From Heterostelium multicystogenum (lineage: Eukaryota > Evosea > Eumycetozoa > Acytosteliales > Acytosteliaceae), in assembly GCA_003667245.1 (NCBI GenBank), contig RCNN01000047.1:1-64000 (forward strand): a DNA stretch of 64,000 nt, in the 5' to 3' direction. The stretch's first letter is position 1. Each line of letters begins with the position of its first letter. The position numbers and the translations under genes were made by a program. The notes under the pieces were generated by a model. That model worked only from the letters and a program-made list of their open reading frames with translations. It searched no databases and was not told the origin of the DNA. Below, piece after piece: positions 44,406 through 57,900 of this stretch.

Positions 44406-47400
44406 ATGGGTAGGCAATCAAAGAAATCAAAAACACTATCATCTTTAGAAGAAGAACATCTTCGTATGGTCCGTGGAGAATCAAAGGTTGATGATGTCTC
44501 TGAATTTGAGAATCTCTTTGAAGATAACGGTCGTCAAAAACAAGCTGTCGATGATGATGATGATGAAGAAGCCCTCGAGTACTTTAAGAATAAGTCTGTC
44601 AATTCATTCATTAATGCAGACTTTGAGAATGAGTAAGAACATTCGACTAGTGTTAATATATGGATATGCATCCTGACTAATCGATGCAACTTGACAGTAA
44701 GAACTTTAGTATCTCTTTAACAAAGCAAATGGAGAAAGAGGGAATTCCAAAAGCATTTGGTAAAAAAAATAAAACAGTTATCCAAGATGACGATGAAGAC
44801 GACGACGACGAAGATGAAGATGACGATGAAGATGATGACGACGATGAAGACGATCATTTAGAAGATAATTTTGCAAAGAACAGAGGAAATAGAACATTCG
44901 AAAATGATGATATTGTTGTATGTATTCATCATATTTACAAAGAGATATTCATCATCATTTTATTAATAGCCTCCATAGAAACATAGATTACCTGTAATTG
45001 GAGCTGATGGAAGTAAAAAGAGTATTAAAGAAGTATATATTAATCCAGAGAGAAAAGCTGAGGAAGTAAAGGGTGTACAGAAACATCCAAAGCAAATCCT
45101 CAAGGAAAAAGAAGAGGCTATGAAGTTGGAAAAGCAAAGACAACAACAAGCAGCCAAGAAACAAAAACTAGAACAGGAAAGAAAAAAGACTATTCAAAAA
45201 GAAGAAGCTAGTGATGATGAAGATGAAGATAGTAGTAGTGAAGACGAGGAGTCTGACCAGGAGGAAGTCAATGGTGAAAAGCTAAGCTACACCGCAATGG
45301 ATTTAGAGACTGACTCTGAAGAAGACACTCCAACAACTGGAAAGAAGAAGCTTACAGAAGCAGAGCTATATCTACAAAAACAACAGAATATTGAACAATC
45401 AAAGATCAGACTTGCTCAACTATCATTGAAAATAACAGAGAATCCAGAAAATAATGTAACTATTCAACGACAATATCAACTTTCTTCTTTACTGGCTTTA
45501 CTAAAATCTAAATATCTTTATATAGATTGGACTATTGAATGATATATTTGCTATTTGTTTGAAGAATACCGAAATGATTACAAAGAAGATTGGTATTCTA
45601 TCGTTATGCGCCATTTTCAAAGATATCATCCCTGGCTACAAGATCAATAACCAGCTTCATAAAGAGGACAAAGAACCCAATGGAAAGTCAGACGCTGATG
45701 GAAAGGATAAAAAGAAAGAGTCACTGAGTAAGGAAATGAAACAAACACGTATCTACGAAGCAAAGCTATTGAAATTCTACCAAAACTATTTGGTATTGAT
45801 AGAAGGAACAGTCGACAATGTGCTTGCTTTGCAAACAGGTCGTAAAGCATCACATCACAATGCATTCTTTACCAACCACCAATTAGTTGAAGGAAAATAC
45901 ACTCTACGTGATCTCCAATCGATTCTTGCCTGCGTTGTCAAGACCGCATCCATACTTTTGGTTAGTAAGCCACACTTCAACTTCAGAACCAATTTGGTTA
46001 CTTTGACCGCTAGATTCACAGTGTATCGTGATAAACAAGTTGCATCTGAGTGCATCAAGGCAGTCCACGATCTTTTTAGAAATGACACAACTGGTGGACA
46101 GACAGCACTTGAAGTTGTCAAGTGTATGTCCAATGTTGCCAAAGCCACCAACTATATGCTCGATCCCAATGTATTGCGTGTTTTCAACTCAATCCACTTG
46201 ACAGATGCTGTTGAGAAGGTCAATCCATTAGGTGCCGCCACAGATGCCTATCACTCAAAGAAACGTCGTCACTTCACACAGAAAGAACGTAAAGAACGTC
46301 GAGATGAAAAGAAATTAGAAAAAGAGTTGCACGAAGCAGAAGCTGAATACACTATGAAAGAGCAGCGCTATCTCCAAACTGAAATTCTCAAGAGTATTTT
46401 TATCACCTACTTCCGTATTATTAAGCAAGCACCCCACTCTCCAGCCTTGACTGCTGTACTTGAGGGACTTGTTAAGTTTTCTCATTTGATTTCAGTAGAT
46501 TTCCTCCCGGATCTTTTGGCCGCACTTGCCTCGCTCATTGGTCGTGACAATATCTCACTTGGAAATGCCTTAAACACATCGATTACTGCCTTCAAGACCG
46601 TTAAGCAACATGGACACACTTTAAATGTAGATTTGAAGGATTATTTCAGCAAGATATACTCCTTACTTCCCCAATTAGTGCTCCCAAGAGAACAACAATT
46701 TTGTCTGCCAGCCATTTCCGCACTCCAATTCATGTTGGGAGAGCGTAAACAAACTGCTGTTGACAGAGTTGCTTCATTCATTAAGAGAATCACCACACTT
46801 TCAACTGGTTTGCCCCCCAACGTAGCACTTGCCCTTATTACCTTCTGTAAGCAACTTTTTGTTTCTTTCCCAAGAGTCCAGGCTTTGGTCGACACTGACA
46901 ACTCATATCGTTCTGGTGACTACAATGGTGAAACATCTGATCCAGACCATTGCAATGCTTTCTCAACATCACTCTGGGAGTTGACACTCTTCTATAATCA
47001 CTGGCACCCACAATTCGAACCAATTGTCAAGCGTTTCCTCTCCTTCAACGAAACTACTGCTGCACAAGTTGGTCGTGATAAGAATCCAATTGAGATATAC
47101 CAACTTTATGATAGCTCTCTCGGTGGATTCAACCCACCCATTCAGCCACCAAAAGAGCATCCACTCCAAGCAAAACTCAAAAAGCAAAAAGAAGCTGCTG
47201 CCGCTGCATCCAGTGCAAAGAAGAAAGCCAAACTCGACACACCACTATTTATTCAGGTTTCTCAATCTGGACCATCAGACTTTTTGAAACAAATCAACAA
47301 CAAAGTAAACAGCACCAATGATTCGGAAGTATCTTTCAGTGGTTACTTCAATGAAATTGTTGACTATGAAAAGCAGATCGAACTTAAAAAGAAATTAGAT

Positions 47401-47577
47401 GATTTAAAGAGATTGAAATTGAAAGTCCAAAATATTCAGTTGGCCAGATTCGAACAACAACAACAAAAATTAAAGCCAACCATCGCTACTTCCAAAAAAA
47501 CAACCCCAAACAAAACCACAACAACAACTACAACAAAAAAAGACCACTCCACAACAAAATACGAAACAAACAATTAA
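44406..47577 (+). CDS. noc3: Nucleolar complex protein NOC3
   Basis: ATG at 44406. Exon 1 ends near 44633 (GTAAGA), exon 2 spans about 44696-44918 (GTATGT), and exon 3 starts at about 44976. The N-terminal ~300 residues are acidic and Lys-rich with a D/E run (DDDDEDEDDDEDDDDDEDD). The conserved NOC3 region follows (SLCAIFKDIIPGYKI; ECIKAVHDLFRND), with the CBF/Mak21 HEAT-like half after the KERKERRDEKKLEKELHEAE helix (ILKSIFITYFRIIKQAPHSP). NOC3 works with NOC2 in exporting pre-60S particles and is linked to replication licensing in yeast. A single-base change near 45535 breaks an otherwise continuous frame, and the C-terminal Thr-rich tail may extend a few codons in another frame. Confidence 0.88.
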
Positions 47578-48892
47578 GCATCCTCTAAATCAAAACAAGA
47601 AATCATCTAAATAAACATATAAATATATTTTTATATAACACGTACAACTATTTCTTTTCATTGGAATTTTTACACAAAAATCAAAGTAATACTAAACAAA
47701 AAACAACTTAAATATAATTTGAGTAGTAAAATATTCAATTTTAAAAGTTTAATGAAATAACAACTTAAATTAACTATTATAGCTAAATATTAAATGTTTA
47801 TTTAAAGTTTCTATTTTTTGTTCTAATTAATTGTCACTAGAGGAATCAGATCAAATCATATATTAAGAAAACCTGATTATTGGATCAAAATAAATGTTAG
47901 TATTATTGATAAAAGAACTTGATAAAGATTAAATATGTTATTAAGAAATATGGTCAGAAAAAATTACTCTTCAATTATATGCAGATAATGTAGATAAGGT
48001 AATTGGTTTATCATCATATAAATTCTTTAAATAACATATTTCTATATTTTAATACATACGTTTCAATGCCTTAAACTGAAATAATCAGTCCCAAGTTTTC
48101 GCTTTTATCAACTGACCACCGAAAGGTTTTTCGTTTTCCTCAATAATTTTTAAAAAAATTAAATTTAATTAAATATAAAATAAGTAAAAAACAACTTTGT
48201 AGTTCACTTTTTAACAGTTTACAAAATCTAACAATAATGATTAAGATTACCAAAGATTAAAAACTAAATTAAGAATTGATCAATTTATATCATTGAGATA
48301 GGTGGGTGGTGACTTCAAAGTATTTATTTTATTTGATTGGACTCCATATTATGAAGCAAATTAGGTATCATTCAAATCATTGTTGTAACACTCAACACAC
48401 TATAAATACAATTAGAATTTATTGATGCTTGAGTGGAGTTTTAAATCCCCTGCTGTCTGAACACACAACAGATTTTATCAATTAAGATGTGCTGATTATA
48501 TAGAAGAGTGGTGGTGACTATTATTTTATCTCAATTATATCATACCTAGAATACATTTAGTGCGGCAACAATCTATCAAAAAAATGATTTACTAGAGTAG
48601 ATTGTAAGTGACAATAACACCAAAGAGTATTGTGATCATTCTCAATAGCCTATAGAAGAATCATCACCAAAATCAAATTCATCTATTTTGTAGCTACCTC
48701 CTACATTAGATATATATGCAATCTTCATTAATTTGATTGATTGTTACTGCTCCTCAAGTTGCTGCTAATACAAATATTCAAATTAATTTGATTGAGTTGA
48801 TTAATATTCATCTTTTACTTAAATATAAATATAAATAATAATAATAGAAATTCCTATCTGTATATAATTTTCTTATATAATATTATTTTAAA
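47578..48892. other. Intergenic, about 1.3 kb
   Basis: AT-rich, nothing coding. A G-rich patch GGTGGGTGGTG at about 48301-48311 resembles dictyostelid G-box (GBF) sites by composition. It is not strong enough to annotate separately. Confidence 0.4.
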
Positions 48893-49778
48893 ATGGAAGG
48901 TAAAGTTATATTAGTTACCGGGGCAGGATCTGGAATTGGTAGAGCCATTTGTTTGGAGCTGGCAAAGCAAAAGTGTAAAGTTGGTGTTTCTGACATTAAT
49001 ATCCAATCATGCCTTGAAACCATTGACTTGATGAAGGAAATCAATAGTACTGTTGATACAGTAGCCATCAAGTGCGATATTTCCAATAATATCGAAGTGG
49101 AAAAGATGATAGTTACTCTTATCGATAAATTCCAAAGATTAGATGGAGCTGTTAATAATGCAGGATATCTTGGTTTGCCTTCAAAAATTGGAGAAGCAGA
49201 TATTTCAAACTTTGACAAAGTTGTAAGTATATTTGATACCAATTTAAATTATTAAAATTGGTCATTCTAATTTAAGGAATCTTTTAGATCGATATCAACC
49301 TTAAAGGAACATTCTATTGCATGAAAGAAGAAATCAAACAATTTGAAAAGCAAACAAAAGAGGAAAACGATGATTTTAATATTGTTAATATAAGTAGTAT
49401 TGCATCTATTCTTGGGTAAGTAATTTATAAAGGTTAAATATTCGACCTTTTATCCTAATATTTAATGAAAGTGTTCAATATTTTGCACCCTACGCTTGTA
49501 TTAAAAGTGGAATAGTTGCATTCACAAAAACTGGAGCATTGGAATATGGAGAAAGAATTAGAATCAATGCAGTATTACCAGGAACTATTCAAACACCAAT
49601 GCTTGACCAACTTTTGCCAACCGAGAGCCATATGAAAATGTCTGCTGAAAAATCAGCTATGAAGAGACATGGCAAACCATCGGAGATTGCTGATGCAGTG
49701 ACTTTCCTGTTGTCTCCAAAAGCTACCTTTATTACCGGTCACTCAATGGTAGTTGATGGTGGATTTACATTGTTCTAA
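48893..49778 (+). CDS. Classical short-chain dehydrogenase/reductase (SDR)
   Basis: ATG at 48893; three exons with introns at about 49223-49287 and 49417-49470 (GTAAGT donors). The Rossmann motif TGAGSGIGRA, the NNAG motif (AVNNAGYLG), the catalytic Ser region (IVNISSIAS) and the YxxxK pair (YACIK) are present. The C-terminus ends FITGHSMVVDGGFTLF, typical of cytosolic SDRs. The acid DIN in VSDINIQS points to NAD(H) rather than NADP(H). The length of ~250 residues is normal for the family. The substrate cannot be told from the sequence. No frame damage is seen. Confidence 0.88.
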
Positions 49779-49908
49779 TATTCCACATTAATAGATATTT
49801 GAGGAAATAATAAATTACAAAGTTCTTATTTATTTGATATGTACAAAATATTAACCTATCTGGTTTTACTTGGTTTGAATACATCGAGTCTTTTAATTCA
49901 TGTGCAAT

Positions 49909-50736
49909 CTAATCTTGTTTTTTAAACTCTTGTCTGCAGATAGGACACAGATGACGACCACCAACCCATGATAGACATTCAGAGCAAAATATATGGCCAC
50001 AATCGATTGCCATATCCTTTCTTCTATCCATACAAATTGGACACAGGTTGTTCTCTCGTTCTTCTTCTAGTTGTCTCTGTGTCATTGACAATTGTTGTGT
50101 TAATTTATGGCTATCATGCACTTCAGCTTCAACTGGCTTGTCTTCTTGTACCAGAGCAACATTCACTATAGTTATTTCCTCTTTAGGGAAATGAGTGTCG
50201 CATGATAACTCTTTACCTTGTTGGAGAAGCTTCATTTGTTGTCTAACAATTTCTATATTTTCTTTTTCCTTTTCCTTTTGTTGTTTTTGTTGTTCATGCA
50301 ATGAATTCGAAGGTGCGCTTGGGACAGGACATGTAGTAACAAATGGTGATGAAGCCATGCTCATTGTACCAAATGTACTCATGTTTCCTAGTGTATTCAT
50401 ATTGCTCATTGCATTAAGCTGCTCTAGTTGCATCTGTGATTGTTGTTGTAGGAGTTGGAGTTGCTGATCCATTTGTTGCTGAACCAGATCCTGTTGTATA
50501 GCGGTTTGATTAAACATTGCATTAGTCTGCTCCATCTGGAGAGACACAGCTTGCATTTGGGTCTGTTGGAATAGAGACATACCGCCCAGAGCACTAACAG
50601 AGGAATCACCGACAATACCCATTGGAGCACCAACAGAATTATACATAATGCGACCACCCTGAGCTAGATTAGCCGAGGTAATACCTAATCCACCATTCAG
50701 AGTAGTCAAGTTACTAATATCATTGTTATGCATCAT
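49909..50736 (-). CDS. RING-finger protein (probable E3 ubiquitin ligase)
   Basis: Minus strand, single exon, 275 residues, intact, ATG at 50736. The C-terminal 45 residues form a C3HC4 RING: CPICMDRR, DCGHIFCSECLSW, CPICRQEF. The N-terminal ~190 residues are Gln/Met/Asn-rich, low-complexity and coiled-coil prone (QMQLEQLNAMSNMN; QQKQKEKEKENIEIVRQQ). No membrane segment. C-terminal RINGs of this type recruit E2 enzymes for ubiquitin transfer. The substrate is unknown. It converges on the SDR gene, with only 130 bases between the two stops. Confidence 0.85.
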   Translation of the reverse strand: MMHNNDISNLTTLNGGLGITSANLAQGGRIMYNSVGAPMGIVGDSSVSALGGMSLFQQTQMQAVSLQMEQTNAMFNQTAIQQDLVQQQMDQQLQLLQQQSQMQLEQLNAMSNMNTLGNMSTFGTMSMASSPFVTTCPVPSAPSNSLHEQQKQQKEKEKENIEIVRQQMKLLQQGKELSCDTHFPKEEITIVNVALVQEDKPVEAEVHDSHKLTQQLSMTQRQLEEERENNLCPICMDRRKDMAIDCGHIFCSECLSWVGGRHLCPICRQEFKKQD

Positions 50737-51946
50737 GGTGTTTGAGTTGATAATAGAAAGTTGTTGTCGTATAATTGTTACTAATGTTTGTCTGATGGTA
50801 GTTGTTACTATTATTACTGTTATTGTTATTTATTATTGAATATGTAGATGGGTACATGTGATTCTTTTATTTATGATTCTGCACTTCTCAATGAATTTAT
50901 ATTATAATTTATATAAATAAATGATATTGATATTTCTCACAAATTCAAGGTTGTTAAAAATAACTATAGGATCCCCCAGGGTAAACTTGACTATTAATCA
51001 ATAAAATTTTTACACTGTTTTTGATTTATGTTTGGTTGTAAAAATTATTGGCAGACTCTCCATACCGTGCACAACATAAAAAAAACAATTGTTTGTTTTG
51101 TACAATCTCAATTTTAAGTGTATGTATTCATCCAAAAAGAAGACTTCCTACTTCTATCTCTTCTACTCAACTTAGTGAACACTACTACTTCTGTTCTGTG
51201 GAATCAAAATGGAGATATAATCAACAATGTTATTAAACAATTTTAGTTGTTATTAATACATCTATTAGCACTGCAAGACCACAAAGTTATCTCGATTTCA
51301 ATAACGTTATACATAATAATATTATCTTTTATTTATTACTACAATGGTTAATCAAACTGAGAAAGAAGATACTTGGTGGGGAATTTAATTTATAATATTA
51401 GTCTCAATGGTATTCTTCAACACTTCGATCATGATGATTTAAATTGATTTGATCATAATAATATCTTAATCGCAAGTCAGTTGAACACTTCATTGTTTAT
51501 AATAATTTATCAAATTTAGATAAATCTGGTCGCAAAATTTAGTCGATAATGAGCGAATCGATTCCAATCAAAATAAATTGATTTTATTGACTTTGGTGAA
51601 TAAAAAACCCCCTCTACATAATGTGGGTTGCGCCTTTGTAGAATGTGGGGCAAATTTAAAAATCAGACGCTTGCAATCACCCACTATATTACCAACAGTG
51701 ATCTCTGTGGATATTGATTGATTGATTAATTAACAACGCAACCTAATTGATTGTTTTGTACCAAATGATTGTCGTCTAGTTCAATAATTATTTAAAAGAG
51801 ATCTCATTTGATGATTGCTACACATTCTTATCAATCTTTACTTTTAAAAAAAGTACAACATAGAAATACATCTTCAATTGTGTTATTACAATTTTATAAA
51901 CAAATATAATAATATCTGTTGATTGATAGAGCTTTAAAAATTTATT
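50737..51946. other. Divergent intergenic region, about 1.2 kb
   Basis: Promoter region for the RING gene and the large TIG gene. At 51607-51652 there is a G/C-rich island, unusual for the surroundings, with two related elements (CTACATAATGTGGG, GTAGAATGTGGGG). It could be a regulatory site. Nothing coding is supported. Confidence 0.45.
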
Positions 51947-54900
51947 ATGATTATATCACACAAACTGCAAGTGGTACCAATATTACTGTTGGCTATCATC
52001 AGTGTAGTTGCAGTGATTGAGGCTATCCAAATCGACTCGCATTCTTTCCTTAAAGCTTTTGAAGGAGGTGGCAACACGTATGTATCATTTTTACATTTTT
52101 CACAGATCTTAAAAGCACCGGTTGAACTCATTTATATTGACCACATTTAACGAACAACAGTTTTAGGGTTGTCGGAAGGGATTTTCCAAATCTTCCAGTT
52201 TTGTCAATAGTTGTTGGAACTAATGCCCCAATTGTTTTCCATACATTGGCAATTTTGGCGATGAATATAGATGGACTGTGCCCAGAGCTCCATACGACAG
52301 CAATTCCAAGAAGCGTAAGTTTGGTTCTTCTCCAGTCACTTTCAATTTGCACTTTGATGTAAATGCTGCGCCATACTACACTGGAGTGTTCGAATATGTT
52401 GAACCGATCATCAATGATTTCACGCCAACCGCCTACTATCCAAATGCCAATGGAAGAACAATGAGAATTAATGGTGAACACTTCATCATCAATGACTATG
52501 ATACAGCACCTCTCGTCCAAATGATACGTCACGATGGTGCAACTCAAGTTCTCCCACTCATTAGCACTAAGCAAAATGAACTCCAAGTTACTTTGCCAAA
52601 TATTAATCAAAGCTGATCTGGGTGGATATGTTATAAAAGTGATTGTATATACTGGTTTCGAGGTTACTGGTCCAAATAATTTTGATTATGTCCTACCGGT
52701 TGTCACAGCGGTACGACCTATCCGTGGAATATCAGGAGTTTCACATAAAATTGAGTTAGTTGGAAATCATTTCTACGACACCTTTGGTGCTTCAATGTCT
52801 ACCATTACAGTTGGAGGTCAACCATGTACTAACGTACAAGTTGACAAAATCACTGGTTATCTCAATTGTGATACCCCCGTTGTTAATCTCAATCCAAGTC
52901 AAACAGATGTAAAAACATTGCATTAACCATCGATCTTCAACCGGCTTTCTGTGATAGAACCTTCACTTTCTATCGTAAGTAATACCGAATAATTACAATT
53001 TTATAAGCATACTAAGACTATCTGCATTTTCTAGAGCCTGAAATTCTTACTATTGCACCAAAGAGAGGTTTGGCCGCTGGTGGAACAGCAGTAGTTGTTT
53101 CTGGAAATTACCTTTTGGATGTAACTGCTGCTTCGATTGGTGGAGTTGCATGTACCATTGATACTACATCCATTACAGTTAATAATTTTATGTGTAGAAC
53201 TGGTGCATTTGATCTAAACGATATTCAATGGAGTTACTCACAAATTGATTGGCAACCATTGGAGGTGGCTCATATAGTTCTCCGGACACTGAAAATGTTC
53301 ACTTACTATCAACCAACAATCACCTCGATTAAACCACTTAAGCTCATTGACAAGGCCAACTGGGTAGTTTACCATCTTGGGTAGTGGATTCTATCAAAAC
53401 AACAAGGTAAAGATTGCAGATCAAGAGTATGTACCACTATAGGTTCAACCGATAGATACTTGTTTGTCGATGTTGATGCCAGTAAGCTTTCGATTGGTAA
53501 TGCCGACCTCCTTGTCAATTCCGATGGTGGAGACTCCAATACAGTCCAAATTGCTATTGCCAACCAGAGATTACCGCTGTTCTTGCTCCAACACTTGGAT
53601 ACCTCTTCTCAGAAACCAAGTAACATTGACTATCAAAGACTTTCCACTAGGTTTGTCCAAGAAGAAGTTGAGGCAGCATATTATCATCAAAATTAAAGAC
53701 AAAGAATGCATGAGAGTTGTACAAGTCGATGACACCAAAATAACATGTTTCGTTCCACCAGGAAGATGCCGCTCAACAAGAGGACATATCATTCACCATC
53801 AAGACAGTTGCTTATACATCAACAGCGAAATTCACATATGTTGAGCCAACAGTAACTGCACAAACCCAAACCACTACCATTCCCAAAGGTGGAGGAATCT
53901 GGTCATTGACGGAACCGACTTGGATTTAATTTTCCATTATAAAACTAGATACCGCATTCTTGGATATTACCACTTGCGTGATTCAAGTAGCTCGAATCAC
54001 ATGCACAATTCCAGAACACATACCAGGAAACTTCCCAATCGTTCTGATTGCTGTCGACACCGAAGGTGTTGAGCACGAATACAACACTGGAACTAACATT
54101 AATTACGTCGGTCCATCCATCACAAAAACTCTACCAAATATGGTTCAAGTTAAGACCAACCACTATCACATTGAAGGTACCGGTTTCGGTAATACTCCTG
54201 TTTGATTGCGGTGACAGTTGGAGCCACAGCATGTAACAATATAGTGATTGTACAAAAATGACATTGAAATTACATGTGATATCCCTGCTCTACCAGCAGC
54301 TGTCTATAACATTGTGGCAAAAGTGAACCTACTGCCATTCTTGCAGCAGTTGAATCCATTAATCCTGTTACCTTTACCTCACAAACTTTATCTTGTCTTG
54401 CACCCGGAACCGACGACGATCATTCAAGCAAAGCAGTGGACTGGTGGTTCACCTACAAGCTCAGTTCAGGAGCCGATGATCCATATCTCTATATTGACTC
54501 AACTATGAAAAGCTTGAAAAGTTAACTGGTTTAACAAAACCACGGAACAACCAAATATAGTGCCATCGAAGCACATTCCTCCAACACACCGATTACTACC
54601 ATATGTTTTTCAATGACCAACCAGACTCGAGAAGACCAGATGGAAAGAGAGCCAAATCAAAAAGAACTGCTTCCCTCATGCCATGGACATTTAAAGGGTA
54701 ACTAATCATTTTCACCAAGAATTTATTATTGTTTTTACTAACACTTATAATCTAGGTATGATTTTTTGGGATGATCCTGATCCAACTACAAATCATGTAA
54801 ATGGTATTCACATTGGTAGGTATCATAAAACAATTATTGTTTTATTTAGAAATAGGATAGCTAATAATTATTGTTTTTTATTCCAGAACATTCCAATCCG

Positions 54901-57900
54901 GCATTCCCATCATATTCAGGTGCATCGGGTTCAGCCATTAATGGACCTGCAAATGAAATCAAGTTTTAGGAGCCCCAATTTCAATCAATATTTCTTTTGC
55001 TATACCTTCAATCATCTAGATGAAGCAGCACGATACATTTCATTCAATGATGGAAATATATTGGACAAACGTCGTGTGTTCGCAAATATGGATACTTGGT
55101 CACAAGCACAAAAAATGAATATATCCATATCTCTATGACTATCTTTCACAACACCTGGGATATCCCGCCCGTGTTTCAGGGAATAGGAAAGCCAGCAGTC
55201 AAGCAACCACATGAACTAATGACTGATTGTGAAGCAGTCATCGCCAAACTACTCTGCTCTGGAGAATGTATGCTGGTGGAAAACTGCTCAGATTCCAGTA
55301 GCAAATGGAAACCTCACGACCCTATTATTACATGAAGATTGGAACTGGATTCACTGATAGAAACATACCCCTGGTAACGCAAGAAATCCACGTCCTCCAC
55401 TCTCTGAGTAAATATATCCTGGCCAAACAAGGAACTACCAAGTATGATGGTATCGACATATGGATGGTGGTCGCCGTCAACTCCAAAAGAAGATGTTTAT
55501 CGAAATGTTCTATGCCATCAATGCTAAGCAGATGGAGCCAACTGAACAAGTTTTAAATGTTGGATCTTGGAGTTTACCACAGTATCTTGCACTAAAACAC
55601 CCAAGACAGGAGGTGCTGTTGGTTTTGATTATTCTGATTTCCAATACACAGGAAGAAAGGATGAACATGCTAAAATAGGTTTTCCAATGTACCCTGCTTA
55701 TGGTACAGATTCAATGAATGCTAAATGAAAATTACTTCTGCTTTGGTGAAAGTAATAGACATAATGGTCAAGGTGGTAGAGGTGGTGGTGTTATATGTGT
55801 CCAACATCCTACATTGGTTTATCAGTTTCAACAGAATGGTTAGACACTACAATACCCTCAATGCAGCTGGTCAACCTTACCAATCCATCTGACAGAAGAT
55901 ACTATTGAGTATTCTTCCCCATCAATCAACCAATTAAAAGTGACAAGACCAGCAACTTGGGCAAATCCAATTCAAGTTCAAGTCAAGGACTATATTAACA
56001 ATGTTCATATTACCAAATTCCCTCCTGAAATTCATGAAATCAAGGCTACCACAATAGCAGATCCACATGATGAGATGCCGAGTTCCAAGCATTGAGAACT
56101 ACTAAAACATATAATTATCCTGCTGGAGGTGAGTCTAGTTCTGTCGTTGGTGGTGCAACCATGCCAGCCACTGAGCCAGATATTCTGAACTTCCTTGCAA
56201 CCGACATCATGACGCTTCATTACCATGGCATTTGACGATCTCATTGGTACAGTTTGTGAATATGATGCAGCACTTACCAGCTGTACTAAAGAGGATGCAC
56301 GTGTTTCTGAAATTTCAATTGTCCTTCCATTTGGTTATGTTGCCCCTGACTACCCACCTAGCTATGGTTATGCCTATGCTGGTGTCCAAGCTGTTAGAAC
56401 ATATGATCTCAATACCAACAAGGATTTCAAACTTCTGGAATATGTTTCTCAGTTTATGACAAAGCTCCCCAATGCCAAGAGAAAGACCTATCAATTTATG
56501 GCTGATACTTCAGGAACTATTTTAACTCCACGTTTCATACCACCACTTATCATTCGTAAAACTAATGACTTGTGCAAGGAAGAGGTTGCCTACTTTATGA
56601 CACTTCACTACATCTACTATCAAGCCGGTGCTCCACCTGAGGCCACTCTCCTCTATACTATTGATGCAAACACTCCAAATTGGGCAAACGGAATCATTTT
56701 GGCCATTTCAAAGAAACTTTATAACAGCTTAGAAGTTGGAAAAGATGCTAGCTTCGAGGCCTGTATGGATGAAACCTTTGATAACTTCCCCAACATTGAA
56801 ACCTATTCCGATGACAAATCAATGGATAATCCAAGCAATGATAAGATTACAAGAAGATCTGCCGCCGCTGCTTGGGATTGGATGAGTACTTCCTATTCTG
56901 ATGGAAAAGGTGCTAGAGTCAATAGAGTCGATAATTCAGATGTAATTCCAGTGGACTATTTAATGAAACTAATGATAAAGACACTACAAGTCAGTGGTGT
57001 GAAATCAATGGAGGACTTTGCAGACCTTGTCAAGAAAGAATACAAAACCGAGATCAACTTCAAGACTATTCTCATCAATAACTATGTTATTAAACCACCT
57101 GCTCCTAAGCAAAAGGTTGATCCCTATGGTAATGTTATTCTTATGGAGATACCAACTGCACTACACTTCCAATCAAGATCATTGCACACTGTAGAAGAAA
57201 CCAGTTGCTCCTACCCAAAAACCACTTCTCCCAGATGAGAGATCCATCGGAACAGGTATTCAAACAACTCCTTCTTTCTTACATGAACACAATGAATGAA
57301 TCTAGCATCTCTTCACTTACACCATACCAGCAAGAAAAGTTGGAGCAAGCTCTCGATAAATGGGTAACCATTTACAACCAGAGTCAAGCAATCCAGGTTT
57401 TAGTGTTGGACCCAATGACCCAAACCAACAATCAGCCTATCAAATTTATCGATGAATTCAACCGTGACCTCAATGGATATCAAATTGATCTTGGATTCCA
57501 AACCATAGGTACAACCGGAAGCAGATTTACATTGTTATCCCCTCTCTCTATTGCATCGATTACTTTTGTTTTGGAGAGTATCATGATCAATGAAGCTGCC
57601 AGCAAAGTAACAATCGGTGACTTTGAGCTCTACTATCTTCCAAAGCCCGCTGGCTACAACGGTTATATGACATCTGATGTTGATGGTATGTTGATATCCA
57701 CAATCAATTCACAACTCTGTGACATCAAAAATGATTACCTATCAAGATTTCACATCGAGAAACTTTGATTCAATTTGTCCTCAAGTTGGTCCCATTGTTT
57801 CATCCATCGATATTTTCAATGGACCTACCTATGGTGGAGATATGATCACTCTTAGTGGTATTAGATTCGACTCGAGCATGACCATTGCAGTCGGAGATTC

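Noticed and set aside
52000..56200. Interpretation of the first half of the TIG gene as a dead pseudogene
   Set aside because: Breaks are single-base, splice sites and domain motifs are preserved, and neighbouring essential-type genes show the same error pattern. It remains possible but is not the favoured reading.
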